From contig CAWDOA010000007.1 in assembly GCA_963803875.1 (NCBI GenBank), forward strand, positions 54,817-118,816: a DNA stretch of 64,000 bases, written 5' to 3'. Positions 17,896 to 26,651 of this stretch are shown in pieces. Numbering within the stretch: position 1 is the stretch's first letter; each line of letters opens with the position of its first letter. The DNA is from JABDIY01 sp963803875 (GTDB taxonomy: Bacteria; Actinomycetota; Acidimicrobiia; Acidimicrobiales; SZUA-35). The notes beneath the pieces were generated by a model that worked only from the letters and a program-made list of their open reading frames with translations, was not told the origin of the DNA and searched no databases. The translations under genes were made by a program, and so were the position numbers.

Positions 17896-18378
17896 TCACG
17901 CTTGGCACTGAGCACAGCGGCCGTGGAGGTCCAGACTGTGGTGGAGCGGATCGAAGCCGGACCGTTTGGCCAGCGCGGCAAGTCGCTGCTCCACCAGCCG
18001 TTCAAGGTCATCGTCGAGCTGGACGTCGTCGATCAGACCGCAGTCCACGCAGATGAGGTGATGATGGTGTCCCATCAGGTCCTCAGCGAGTTCGAAGTGG
18101 GCGTACTCCGAGCCGGCAGAGATTCGCCGAATCACGCCCGAACGCTCGAGCACATCAAGGTTGCGATACACAGAGCTTTGAGCCAGATCCGGTGCAACAT
18201 CAGCGATGTCAGGCAGCGTCACCGGTCGACCGGCCGCCAGTAGAACATCGACCAGGTTGCGGCGGGCTGCGGTGTACCGCTGATCCATGCTCTTCAACTG
18301 CCGGCCCACTTCTTCATGCACCTCACCCGTGTCGTTGGTGAGGTTCGGGTGGTGAGAACCCGGTTGAGGATCGCTCAC
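17896..18378 (-). CDS. zur: Fur-family regulator, probably Zur
   Basis: A Fur-fold repressor of 160 residues. The winged helix includes TLPDIADVAPDLAQSSVYRNLDVLERSGVI. It has the metal-site cluster GHHHHLICVDCG, and a second CxxC at the C-terminus (CAQC) completes the structural zinc site. It is encoded directly after znuC (GTGA overlap) and beside znuA and znuB, which points to zinc as the co-repressor. It has an N-terminal extension of about 30 residues before the fold, so a start further in is possible. Confidence 0.8.
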   Translation of the reverse strand: MSDPQPGSHHPNLTNDTGEVHEEVGRQLKSMDQRYTAARRNLVDVLLAAGRPVTLPDIADVAPDLAQSSVYRNLDVLERSGVIRRISAGSEYAHFELAEDLMGHHHHLICVDCGLIDDVQLDDDLERLVEQRLAALAKRSGFDPLHHSLDLHGRCAQCQA

Positions 18379-19169
18379 GACGCCCTGTCCTGATGGGAGG
18401 GGACAGAGATCGCTGCGGGATCGTGGGGGTGGTTGTGTCCGTGATCATCGATCACGATCGCGCTGCCGTCGGGATCCTCGAGCACCCGATGACCGAACGC
18501 CTCTCCCAGGGGTCCAGGCTGCAGCACGGTCTCTGGAGGGCCGTCGGCGATAACGGTTGTGGCTAGGAGGAGAACCCGGTCGCATCGCTCCGCTTCATCG
18601 AGATGGTGGGTTGACAGCACGACGAGCCGGCCTCGATCCCGTTCGTTGCCGACGACGTCAAGGATGATCTCCTGGCTGGTGAAGTCGAGTCCCGTTATCG
18701 GCTCGTCGAGCAGAAGGCAGTTGGCGTCCTGGGCGATCGCCTTTGCGATGAGAACTCGCTGACGTTGCCCCCCTGAGAGCGTCCCGTACCGACGATGCAA
18801 CAGTCCCTCGATAGCCAATCGAGCCGCGGCCTCGCTGATGGAGGTTCTGTCTTCTGCATCGAGTCGGCCGAGCAAACCTCGTTTGCCGAACCGGCCCATC
18901 TTGAGCACCTCACCGGCCGTGAGCGGCATCCAGGAGTGTTGATCCTGCCGTTGTCCCACGTAGGCCACACCGCCCCGGTCGCCCGAGTCCCGTTTGACGG
19001 TGCCCGTTGTCGCTTTCGTCAAGCCACCGAGGAGTCGCAGCAGCGTTGTTTTCCCAGATCCGTTTGGGCCGATCAGTGCCACCAGACTTCCTGCCTCGAA
19101 ACGGATCGTGGGCATCTCGAGCGCGATCTGGCCGTCAAAGACAACCGTGACGCCGTCGAGTTCGAACAC
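18375..19169 (-). CDS. znuC: Zinc ABC transporter ATP-binding protein ZnuC
   Basis: ABC ATPase with Walker A LIGPNGSGKTTLLRLL, Q-loop near VGQRQDQ, signature LSGGQRQRV, Walker B CLLLDEPITGLD and the switch His (STHHLDEAERC). The C-terminus is His-rich (DDHGHNHPHDP), fitting zinc handling. The start is uncertain: GTG at 19169 begins at the domain (VFELDGV), while ATG at 19199 would overlap the divergent znuA start. It lies in a znuC-zur operon opposite znuA-znuB. Confidence 0.88.
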   Translation of the reverse strand: MFELDGVTVVFDGQIALEMPTIRFEAGSLVALIGPNGSGKTTLLRLLGGLTKATTGTVKRDSGDRGGVAYVGQRQDQHSWMPLTAGEVLKMGRFGKRGLLGRLDAEDRTSISEAAARLAIEGLLHRRYGTLSGGQRQRVLIAKAIAQDANCLLLDEPITGLDFTSQEIILDVVGNERDRGRLVVLSTHHLDEAERCDRVLLLATTVIADGPPETVLQPGPLGEAFGHRVLEDPDGSAIVIDDHGHNHPHDPAAISVPSHQDRAS

Positions 19170-19184
19170 GACCGTCAGCGTAGT

Positions 19185-19203
19185 GGAAATGAGAACCATT
19201 ACC
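19185..19203. promoter_or_regulatory. Candidate Zur box between znuC and znuA
   Basis: GGAAATGAGAACCATTACC is an imperfect inverted repeat with 7-bp arms (GGAAATG / CATTACC, one mismatch) around AGAAC, close to the GAAATGATAATCATTATC style of Fur/Zur sites. It covers the znuA start codon and lies upstream of znuC, so one bound dimer could repress both directions. The match is by eye. Confidence 0.5.
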
Positions 19204-20172
19204 AATACGGTGTTTTGGGTGAACTCCCGTCTCTTGGTCTCGATCACCGTCGGCGCTGCTCTGTTCGCAGGGTGCGGAGATTCCGCCTCGTCAGAAATGA
19301 CTGCCGAATCGACCATCGTGGTCACCACCAACATCTGGGCCGACGTCGTGGCGAATGTGGCGTGCGATGAGCGTGTAGGTATAGACATCCTCATTCCTCC
19401 CGGAGGTGACCCACATGGGTTTGAGCCATCGCTGGCCGACCGGGAGCGGCTGGACAACGCATCGCTGATCGTGGCCAACGGACTCTCACTGGAAGAGGGT
19501 CTTGACGACACCATCAACGCGGCAGCTGATCGAGGCACACCGCTTTTCCGGTTCTCCGATCACATCCCAGAATCTGAGGTTCTTGCTTCCAACAAGGTTG
19601 ATGACGATGACCATGACGAGGACGACGACGATGACCACGGGGGCGAGGATCCTCATATCTGGTTCGACCCCACGCTTGTGGCGGCAGCCGTACCTGCGTT
19701 GGCCGCAGACCTCGTCGACCACGCCGGCATCGATGAGGCAACCGCTGCAGGGTGCCTGGAGGAGTATCAGCGGGTACTCATCGATCTCGACCTGGAGATC
19801 AGAAGGATTGTCGCCCAAATCCCCGAAGGTAAACGCCAGCTGGTCACCAGTCACGATTCCCTGGCTTATTTCGCTCATCGCTACGGGTTCGAGGTTATTG
19901 GAACTGTCATCCCGGCCGCCTCGACATTGGCCGAGACGAACCCGGCCCAGCTGGAGGAATTGGCAGAACTGATCAAGGCCAATGCTGTTCCGGCGATTTT
20001 CGGTGAGACACTGCAGTCTGGCGATGACATGGACGCATTGGCCAGGCGGGTTGGGGATGTAGAGATCGTCATCCTCGACACAGGAACCCTGGGCCCTGAG
20101 GGCAGTGGCGCCGACTCCTACGTTGGGCTTCTTCGAACGACCGCTGAGCTCATCAGCAACGCACTTCGTTAG
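19189..20172 (+). CDS. znuA: Zinc ABC transporter substrate-binding lipoprotein ZnuA
   Basis: Cluster A-I metal-binding protein of 327 residues. The signal peptide ends in a lipobox (ALFAGC). A long acidic, His-containing loop (DDDDHDEDDDDDHGG, about residues 140-155) is typical of zinc-specific ZnuA and is followed by DPHIWFDP, one of the metal-ligand motifs. Further ligands are likely in TSHDSLAYFAHRYG and in the conserved Glu of FGETLQSG. The ATG at 19189 gives a proper signal peptide; the candidate Zur box overlaps it. It is followed 9 bp later by znuB. Confidence 0.92.
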   Translation: MRTITNTVFWVNSRLLVSITVGAALFAGCGDSASSEMTAESTIVVTTNIWADVVANVACDERVGIDILIPPGGDPHGFEPSLADRERLDNASLIVANGLSLEEGLDDTINAAADRGTPLFRFSDHIPESEVLASNKVDDDDHDEDDDDDHGGEDPHIWFDPTLVAAAVPALAADLVDHAGIDEATAAGCLEEYQRVLIDLDLEIRRIVAQIPEGKRQLVTSHDSLAYFAHRYGFEVIGTVIPAASTLAETNPAQLEELAELIKANAVPAIFGETLQSGDDMDALARRVGDVEIVILDTGTLGPEGSGADSYVGLLRTTAELISNALR

Positions 20173-20181
20173 GCTCCTTCG

Positions 20182-21063
20182 ATGTCGATTCTCACCGATC
20201 CCATCGGTTGGTGGATTGAACCGTTCACATCGAACGTATTCATGAGAAGCGCTCTTGTAGCTGGGGTTCTGGCCGTCGTTGCTACTTCGCTGGTCGGCAC
20301 CTGGGTTGTGCTTCGAGGCATGAGCTTCCTGGGTGATGCGCTCGCCCACGGCGCCCTGCCGGGGATAGCAATCGCATTCATCTTGGGGATCGACACCGGC
20401 GTCGGGGCGATGGTCGCTGCACTGGCGATGGTTGCCGGCGTCAACCTCGTCCGAAACCACTCGCCCCTGCCCGAAGACACTTCGATCGGTGTGCTTTTTG
20501 TCGGCTTTCTTGCCCTCGCGGTTGTGATCATGTCCAGTCAGAGCGGCGCGTACACCGGCGATCTCAACCGCTTCCTGTTCGGTTCGATAACCGGCGTCGA
20601 CAACGGCGATCTGCTTCGCCAGGCACTCGCCGCCGGCATCTCAGTACTCGGCGTCACTGTCTTTTATCGGGCGTTCTTGGTGATGACCTTCGATGAGACC
20701 CAGGCTCAGTTGCTCGGGCTTCGGCCGCGACTCTCCAATGGCGTTCTGCTGGTGCTCGTTGCCGTTGCGATCGTTGCGTCCTTTGAGGCGGTGGGCAACC
20801 TTCTGGTGTTCGCGTTTCTGATCGCACCGCCGGCCACAGCGGCCCTCCTCGTCCGACGGGTCCATTTGATCATGGTGACCGCAGTCGGGCTGGGAACCGG
20901 CTCTGTGATCCTCGGCCTCCTCATCAGCTACCACGGCAACACTGCGGCGGGGGCCACCATGGCGCTCACGTCTGTTGTGCTGTTCCTGGGAGTGGTAGCG
21001 GCGCAGTCTTTTCTACGAGCGTTCGGCCGATTGGCCACCGGACTCCCCGAACAAGCCGGCTAG
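20182..21063 (+). CDS. znuB: Zinc ABC transporter permease ZnuB
   Basis: A 293-residue polytopic protein of the ABC-3 metal permease family with about eight helices. Family signatures are VVLRGMSFLGDALAHGALPGIA near the N-terminus and DETQAQLLGLRP. It is the membrane partner of ZnuA and ZnuC encoded beside it and is in an operon with znuA. Confidence 0.93.
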   Translation: MSILTDPIGWWIEPFTSNVFMRSALVAGVLAVVATSLVGTWVVLRGMSFLGDALAHGALPGIAIAFILGIDTGVGAMVAALAMVAGVNLVRNHSPLPEDTSIGVLFVGFLALAVVIMSSQSGAYTGDLNRFLFGSITGVDNGDLLRQALAAGISVLGVTVFYRAFLVMTFDETQAQLLGLRPRLSNGVLLVLVAVAIVASFEAVGNLLVFAFLIAPPATAALLVRRVHLIMVTAVGLGTGSVILGLLISYHGNTAAGATMALTSVVLFLGVVAAQSFLRAFGRLATGLPEQAG

Positions 21064-21163
21064 AACCCGATCGGGGACCTCGAACCGGCGGAGGGAATAC
21101 TCGACCTTCCCATGACGTTGTGAAAGCGAGTGCCGTAGAAGACGACTCAGAAGGAAAAGCCCG

Positions 21164-21532
21164 ATGGCAACCAAAAACATCACCGAAGCAGAGTTCATGC
21201 CTCTTATCGAAAGCGACGGCGTCGTGCTCGTCGACTTCTGGGCAGAATGGTGCGGCCCGTGCAAGTCGTTCGCTCCGATCTACGAGAAAGTCTCAGAGGA
21301 TCATCCCGATGCGGTTTTCGCCAAGGTCGACACAGAAGCGGAGCAGGCCTTGTCGGGCGGGCTCGGCATTCGTTCTATCCCAACCCTGATGATATTTCGG
21401 GACGGCATCCAGGTCTTCTCACAACCCGGCGCGATTCCCGCTGCCGCGCTCGAGGACCTCGTTGGCCAGGTGAATGCTCTCGACATGGATGCGGTGCGAA
21501 AGAGCATCGAGGAGTCCAAGGCCGCTGAGTGA
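21164..21532 (+). CDS. trxA: Thioredoxin
   Basis: A 122-residue thioredoxin with the active-site WCGPC in VDFWAEWCGPCKSF and the cis-Pro loop GIRSIPTLMIF. It is slightly longer than usual, with a charged tail of about 15 residues. A good ribosome site (AGAAGGA) precedes the ATG. The gap from znuB is about 100 bp, so it probably has its own promoter. Confidence 0.95.
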   Translation: MATKNITEAEFMPLIESDGVVLVDFWAEWCGPCKSFAPIYEKVSEDHPDAVFAKVDTEAEQALSGGLGIRSIPTLMIFRDGIQVFSQPGAIPAAALEDLVGQVNALDMDAVRKSIEESKAAE

Positions 21533-21556
21533 GCTCTGACGCGCTGAACGCTGTCT

Positions 21557-22222
21557 TCAAGGCAGGCGAGCGAGTTCGGCCAGGAATGCGGTCGTCATGA
21601 CGCTGGGGTCCAACTTCGAACCGATCTCAGTCTCGATGTCGAGTCCGGAGACCTTCTCGGGGTCGAGATACGCGGTGGTCTCGCCTAGCTGGCTCAGGTA
21701 GGGAACCAGACACTGGAATCGAGCCACATTTCGGGTGCGGCGCTGCGAAAGCCCCAAGAGCTTCACGCCTCGTTCGTCGAGGAGTTCGCCCGGGCCGAGA
21801 CCGGCAAAACAGACCGTACGGCCGGCGTCGCGATTGCGGAGTGCACCCTGATGCAGTGTTGATCGGGTGCCGAGTGAGCGAAACGCTCGCTGCCACACGC
21901 CACCGAGCCAGTGAAAAGCGCGGCCCACATCGTCGTCCCACAGCTCGTCACGGCGATCGATCAGCACGTCGATCCAGATATCGGGCGGTCGCACCAGAAC
22001 CGCTCCTCCTCCACTGCGACGCCGAGTAACTTCGATCGCGTGGCAGCGGGTCGGATGGAGATCCGATGAAGGCTGCGTGGAGCCGATCACAAGTGCGGGT
22101 TCGTTGACTCGATGCGACCATACGAGTCGCTCGCAACTGTCCGGAATAGGGCGATTATGCAGGTCAGCGGCGGTTCCAGTGCTCGAGGCGACATCCCACC
22201 ATCGACCTCTTCCCTCCAGCAT
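21557..22222 (-). CDS. Lipoate-protein ligase A-like protein (BPL/LplA fold)
   Basis: About 221 residues. The core VTRRRSGGGAVLV corresponds to the RRxSGGGxV lipoate/ATP-binding motif of LplA-type ligases, and WIDVLIDR follows. No other ligase motif is clear and the C-terminal region is divergent, so the substrate could be lipoate or another cofactor. The ATG at 22222 removes a long Pro-rich N-terminal extension that an earlier start would add. The gene is divergent from mraZ, with a 240-bp shared upstream region. Confidence 0.7.
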   Translation of the reverse strand: MLEGRGRWWDVASSTGTAADLHNRPIPDSCERLVWSHRVNEPALVIGSTQPSSDLHPTRCHAIEVTRRRSGGGAVLVRPPDIWIDVLIDRRDELWDDDVGRAFHWLGGVWQRAFRSLGTRSTLHQGALRNRDAGRTVCFAGLGPGELLDERGVKLLGLSQRRTRNVARFQCLVPYLSQLGETTAYLDPEKVSGLDIETEIGSKLDPSVMTTAFLAELARLP

Positions 22223-22347
22223 CCCTTCAGTGTGGCCGGTTCTGCGCCGCGCTGCGAGTGGGCAGTGGCTGCTGGTTTGGTTCCGCCTGGCACCTTTTCC
22301 TGCTCCGACAGCAATCCTCCAGATTTGTCGCAGATTGGTAGACAGAG

Positions 22348-22395
22348 TGGGGGGTGGGGGGTTAGGGTGGGGCGAAATGGGAGGCAATCCCATTC
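22348..22395 (+). promoter_or_regulatory. Candidate MraZ boxes and hairpin upstream of the dcw cluster
   Basis: TGGG repeats occur at 22348, 22355, 22368 and 22378; the last two are 10 bp apart, the spacing seen for MraZ-bound TGGGN repeats in Escherichia coli. An inverted repeat AATGGGA-GGCAA-TCCCATT overlaps the last one. Located about 70-115 bp before the mraZ start, it fits autoregulation of the cluster. No clear -10/-35 was identified. Confidence 0.4.
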
Positions 22396-22462
22396 CTGTC
22401 CATGCCGATTCGGCTGGGCACGGTGATCCGTATCAGACAACCCGGGGGAGGCGAGGTGCACG

Positions 22463-22888
22463 TTGTTCGTTGGTCAGTACGAGCACACGCTGGACGACAA
22501 GGGTCGTGTAGTACTTCCGCCGGATTTCCGCGACGAACTCGGCAAGCGGGGTTACCTCGTTCGGCTCGGAGAACGTCTGGGACTGTGGGACGAAGAGACC
22601 TACTCAGCGGTCTCCCAAGAATGGGAGGAACATCGCAAAGACGGAACGTTGGACGCGGTGAGCTTTCGAAAGCTGACTTCTCAGACCCAACGCGTGAAGA
22701 TCGACAGCGCCGGTCGGATCACCATCAACAAGTCGCTCCTCGACGGTTTCATTCTGGGTCAAACCGTTGTCCTCAACGGTTCGCTGTCTCGGATCGAGAT
22801 CTGGCCCAAGGAGACCTACACCTCAATGCACGACACCGAGGAGGCATCGCTCAACGTGAGTGCTGCCCTCGATCGGATGGGTTTTTGA
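22463..22888 (+). CDS. mraZ: Transcriptional regulator MraZ
   Basis: A 141-residue AbrB-like protein with two MraZ repeats: MFVGQYEHTLDDKGRVVLP near the N-terminus, and VKIDSAGRITI with a second DxxGRI motif. MraZ forms rings that bind repeats upstream of its own gene and represses the dcw cluster. The TTG at 22463 is supported by GAGG 6 bp upstream and by the exact family start. It is the first gene of the cluster. Confidence 0.95.
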   Translation: MFVGQYEHTLDDKGRVVLPPDFRDELGKRGYLVRLGERLGLWDEETYSAVSQEWEEHRKDGTLDAVSFRKLTSQTQRVKIDSAGRITINKSLLDGFILGQTVVLNGSLSRIEIWPKETYTSMHDTEEASLNVSAALDRMGF

Positions 22889-23170
22889 TGCGTGCACACC
22901 ACCGACGCCTGGCGGCATGGACACGAAAGGAGCTCGGCCTTACCTAGATTTCGTTCGATCATCGGTTGCTTCTCGGGGATCGGGGAAGGGTACTTCTGCC
23001 CCACAACTCCGCCCGTTACCCCTCAAGTGCGCTCAGGGAGACATCCTGACGTACGTCCGGCTCCCGAGGGGCAACCGATGACCGAACCACCTCTATCCCA
23101 AACGCTCGCAGCCGAACAGGAAGGCCGATGGGTCATGGAGGGACAGAAGAGGGTGACGCCGGCATGACTC
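22889..23170 (+). other. 282-bp gap between mraZ and rsmH, possible structured leader
   Basis: No convincing gene. Stem-like stretches include GGGTA...TACCC around 22987-23020. Actinobacteria are reported to carry a conserved 'mraW' RNA motif upstream of rsmH (mraW), so this leader is a candidate, but I cannot fold it reliably by eye. Confidence 0.3.
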
Positions 23171-24100
23171 ATGACGCCCAGTTGGTTCGACCATGCGCCG
23201 GTTTTGGTAGCTGAGACCGTTGAGATTCTCTCAGCTGTTCCAGCCGGTGTGGTTGTCGACGCGACCCTGGGCGGAGCCGGTCACGCAGTTGGGCTGTTGG
23301 AGGCTGCCCCGCAGGTGCGCATCGTTGGGATCGACCAGGATCCGCTGGCGCGTCGAGCAGCCGCCGAACGTCTGGCCCCGTTCGACGATCGCGCCCAGAT
23401 CGTCGCTGGTCGTTTCGATCTCCTCAACCAACTACTGGACAACGCCGGCGTCGGCGACATCTCGGGGTTCCTCTTCGATCTCGGAGTCAGCTCACCCCAA
23501 CTCGACCTTCCCAGCCGGGGTTTCAGCTTTCGCCACGACGGCCCGCTCGACATGCGTATGAACCCGCAGTCAGTGCTGACGGCGGAAACCATCGTCAACA
23601 CATGGTCCCGAGAGCGCCTCGCTGCCATCATCAAGAGCGGCGGAGACGAACGGTTCGCACAACGAATTGCGAAAGCGATCGTTGCCGCTCGGCCACTTCT
23701 CCGAACGGTCGATTTGGCCGAAGTGATCGTGCAGGCAATCCCGGCCGCCACCCGCCGAACCGGCGGTCACCCGGCCAAACGCACCTTCCAGGCGCTTCGG
23801 GTTGCAGTGAATGACGAATTGACGATCCTCCAACCAGCCCTCGAAGCTGCCCTGAACCGGCTGGTTCCCAAGGGCAGGGGAGTGGTGCTCACCTATCACT
23901 CGGGTGAGGATCGAATTGTCAAAGCCGTCTTCCGTGACGTCAGCACCTCGCCAACACCAGCGCATGTTCCAGTGCCCGAAGAGCCTGCTCCGTTTCGGCT
24001 CCTGCGTCCGATCTCGCGAACCGCCAGCGAAGGCGAGCTGGAGCGGAATCCCCGATCTCGCAGCGCTCGTTTGCGCGCCATCGAACGGGTGGCAGCATGA
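23171..24100 (+). CDS. rsmH: 16S rRNA (cytosine1402-N4)-methyltransferase RsmH
   Basis: Methylates the N4 of C1402 in 16S rRNA using SAM. The SAM-binding motif is VVDATLGGAGHAVGLLEA, followed by FDLGVSSPQLDLPSRGFSFR and DMRMNPQ, all RsmH hallmarks; HPAKRTFQALRVAVNDEL is in the C-terminal part. Length 309 is normal. It overlaps ftsL by four bases (ATGA), the first of many such couplings in the cluster. Confidence 0.96.
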   Translation: MTPSWFDHAPVLVAETVEILSAVPAGVVVDATLGGAGHAVGLLEAAPQVRIVGIDQDPLARRAAAERLAPFDDRAQIVAGRFDLLNQLLDNAGVGDISGFLFDLGVSSPQLDLPSRGFSFRHDGPLDMRMNPQSVLTAETIVNTWSRERLAAIIKSGGDERFAQRIAKAIVAARPLLRTVDLAEVIVQAIPAATRRTGGHPAKRTFQALRVAVNDELTILQPALEAALNRLVPKGRGVVLTYHSGEDRIVKAVFRDVSTSPTPAHVPVPEEPAPFRLLRPISRTASEGELERNPRSRSARLRAIERVAA

Positions 24101-24663
24101 GTGCGCTGAGGATGGAAGCACCGCGTCGCAACCGGACCGGAACCGTGAAGAAGCGAGCGGCAAGCAAGAAACCGGCAGCCAAACAGAGCTCGTCGACGTC
24201 CAAGAAACGATCGACAAAGAAGACCACCGCGAAGAAGACCACTGCGAAGCGGAGGGCGGCGAAGACGAGCGCTGACCCGAAGACTTCGAAGACGAAGGCC
24301 CAAACCCAGAAGCGGGCCGGTTCATCACGCAGCTCCACGGTGCGGGGTTCATTGTTCTTGATCGACGTGGCAGCGTTGCGGAGCAGGACCCGACGGCGCA
24401 GGCTCGTTATCGCATCACTGCTGCTGCTCGTGGCCGCCTTCTTCGGAGCCGCCCTGGTGCAGGCGCAGTTGGTGCAAACCCAGGCTGAGACCGATCGAAT
24501 TCAAACCGAGATACGCCGACTGGAGAACGATCTTGCGCTTCTGGACCGACAGGTCGTCGAAGCATCGTCTCCTGAGGTGATTGTGGAACGTGCTCGTCGG
24601 CTCGGAATGGTGCGAGCTGTCCGCCCCGTGTACCTCGTGGCAACTCGGCCGGTGGGCCCATGA
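24097..24663 (+). CDS. ftsL: Cell division protein FtsL with a long Lys/Arg-rich N-terminal tail
   Basis: The position between rsmH and ftsI, one membrane helix at about residues 103-127 and a following coiled-coil segment (QTQAETDRIQTEIRRLENDLALLD) identify FtsL, which scaffolds the septal synthase with FtsB and FtsQ. About 100 residues precede the helix and would be cytoplasmic. They are dominated by Lys, Arg, Ala, Thr and Ser (TSKKRSTKKTTAKKTTAKRRAAKT) with very few acidic residues, like a histone H1 tail. Most FtsL proteins have a much shorter tail. Start and stop overlap their neighbours by four bases. Confidence 0.85.
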   Translation: MSALRMEAPRRNRTGTVKKRAASKKPAAKQSSSTSKKRSTKKTTAKKTTAKRRAAKTSADPKTSKTKAQTQKRAGSSRSSTVRGSLFLIDVAALRSRTRRRRLVIASLLLLVAAFFGAALVQAQLVQTQAETDRIQTEIRRLENDLALLDRQVVEASSPEVIVERARRLGMVRAVRPVYLVATRPVGP

Positions 24664-26651
24664 GCCGCGTCAAGACTCGGTCGACGCGGGCCCTTTTCGC
24701 AGAACATCCGCAGATCTTCACCGTGTTGGCCGTGTTCTTCGTGGTGATGGTGATCTATACCGCCCAGCTGATCGACCTCCAGGCCGTTCGTCCCGAGCGC
24801 TACCGCAGCCTGGCCCAGGATCAGAGCACGGCCACTCGAACCTTGCCCGGATTCCGGGGGCGGGTGCTGGATCGCGAAGGGTTCGTGCTTGCGGCAAGCA
24901 CTCCAACCCAAAAGATCATCGCTGATCCTCAGCTGGTTGTAGACCCGGAATGGACTGCGGCACTGCTGGGCCCACAGTTGGGCACCGAGGCCTCCGACCT
25001 CGAGACTCGTCTCCTGCCGTCCTCGCCCGAGGATCGATACAACGTCGTGGCCATCACCTCTGACGCCGCTGCACTGGCAGGTATCCGGGCCCTCGTTGCC
25101 GACAACGAGACCTCCAAGGCCTTCACCGGCATCGTGATACGACCGGAAGAGGATCGGCTCTATCCCGCCGGGGAGTTGGCGAGGCCACTCATCGGCCGGG
25201 TCGATCCCGACGAGGTCGGACGGTCCGGGATCGAACTCCAGTATGACGACGTTCTGCGCGGAACGGCGGGTGTCGAACGTTTTGAGCGTGGACGGTTCGG
25301 ATCGATCAGCGTCGGCGAGCGTTCGGTTCAACCCGCGGAGAGCGGCTTCGACCTCACCCTCACACTGGACCACCGCATCCAGTTCGGTACCGAAGCGATC
25401 CTGAAGGACACCTGCGAGAAGCTCGGAGCCCAGGGGGCATCTGCGATCGTGAGCGATCCAGCTACGGGCGACGTCTACGCCATGGGGTCGGTCGAACGAA
25501 CCGGCGATACCAGCTGTGGTGTGGCTTCGTACAACAAGGCTGCCATCGACACATTCGAACCGGGTTCGGTCATGAAGATCGTGTCGTTTGCGGCAGCCGC
25601 CGATCGGCTGGGCTACAAGGCCGACGACGAGATGATGGTCCCGGGATCGATAGTGGTTGCTGACAAGCGCTTCTTTGATCACCCGAGCCACGACGATCAA
25701 CAAATGAGTCTGGCCGATGCGATGGGCCAGTCCAGCAACGTCGCAACAATCACGCTGTCGCAACAAATGGGCAAGGAGGTCTACTACGACTACGCCACTG
25801 AGTTCGGGTTCGGCCAGTTCACAGGCCTGAGGCTCAAGGGGGAGTCAACCGGGGTCCTTCGATCTCCCAGCGAATGGAAGGGTAGTGACGCAGGCTCCAT
25901 CGTGATCGGGCAAGGCATGACGGTAAACCTGATGCAGCTGGCAGGCGCCTTCAACACTGTGGGAAATGACGGTGTCTACACCCCGGTGCGTCTGGTCGCA
26001 GAGCAGGCCGAGGACGACGAACCGCGTCGCGTGATGAGTTCCGAAGCCGCCGGGGAAACGTTGGCGATGCTCACCGCAGTAACCGGCGAGGACGGGACCG
26101 GCGCCAAGGCGCGGATCGAGGGCTACACCGTCGCCGGCAAGACCGGCACTGCCTGGAAGGTATTCGACAACGGAAGTGGGCGCTTGACCTACGGCACTGA
26201 GAACGATCGTCGCTACCTGACGACCTTCGGTGGTCTGGTGCCCGCCGAAGCGCCCGAGCTCTCGGTTGTGCTGGTGATCGATGAACCACGAACCGCAACG
26301 AGCGCAACCACCGCAGCCGCTCCGACATTTGCCCAGATCGCGCAGTACGCCCTCCGAGTCCTGAACATCGCGCCGGCCGGCGACAGCGGTGAGCAGGGCT
26401 GGCGCCAGCAGCGAGCCCTGGTCCGGGGTACTCCGGCGCTTGCCGAGGACGGACCCCGTGGTGAGGACCCTTCCGAGGGAACAGCTTCAACGACCGAAGT
26501 ACTCCCAGATGCAGGGAACACAACTGCTGACACCTCGGTTGAACCTGATCCGCCCACCGTGATCGAACAACCGGCCGCAACCGAACCGCTCGACCCCAGT
26601 TCGGTGGTGCCCAATGTCGTGAGCCTCGACCTTTCCGAGGGAGGGGGATGA
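24660..26651 (+). CDS. ftsI: Septal peptidoglycan transpeptidase FtsI (PBP3)
   Basis: Class B penicillin-binding protein of 663 residues: N-terminal membrane anchor (VLAVFFVVMVIYTAQLIDL), a dimerisation region with RGRVLDREG, and the transpeptidase domain with SxxK as SVMK (about residue 302), SSN (about 358) and KTGT (about 494). It crosslinks septal peptidoglycan with FtsW. After the domain comes a Thr/Glu/Pro-rich tail (about 580-663) without PASTA repeats. Gene overlaps with ftsL and murE are four bases each. Confidence 0.95.
   Translation: MSRVKTRSTRALFAEHPQIFTVLAVFFVVMVIYTAQLIDLQAVRPERYRSLAQDQSTATRTLPGFRGRVLDREGFVLAASTPTQKIIADPQLVVDPEWTAALLGPQLGTEASDLETRLLPSSPEDRYNVVAITSDAAALAGIRALVADNETSKAFTGIVIRPEEDRLYPAGELARPLIGRVDPDEVGRSGIELQYDDVLRGTAGVERFERGRFGSISVGERSVQPAESGFDLTLTLDHRIQFGTEAILKDTCEKLGAQGASAIVSDPATGDVYAMGSVERTGDTSCGVASYNKAAIDTFEPGSVMKIVSFAAAADRLGYKADDEMMVPGSIVVADKRFFDHPSHDDQQMSLADAMGQSSNVATITLSQQMGKEVYYDYATEFGFGQFTGLRLKGESTGVLRSPSEWKGSDAGSIVIGQGMTVNLMQLAGAFNTVGNDGVYTPVRLVAEQAEDDEPRRVMSSEAAGETLAMLTAVTGEDGTGAKARIEGYTVAGKTGTAWKVFDNGSGRLTYGTENDRRYLTTFGGLVPAEAPELSVVLVIDEPRTATSATTAAAPTFAQIAQYALRVLNIAPAGDSGEQGWRQQRALVRGTPALAEDGPRGEDPSEGTASTTEVLPDAGNTTADTSVEPDPPTVIEQPAATEPLDPSSVVPNVVSLDLSEGGG

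Noticed and set aside
21013..21264. Minus-strand gene between znuB and trxA
   Set aside because: It overlaps the ends of two well-supported genes on the other strand and has no family features.
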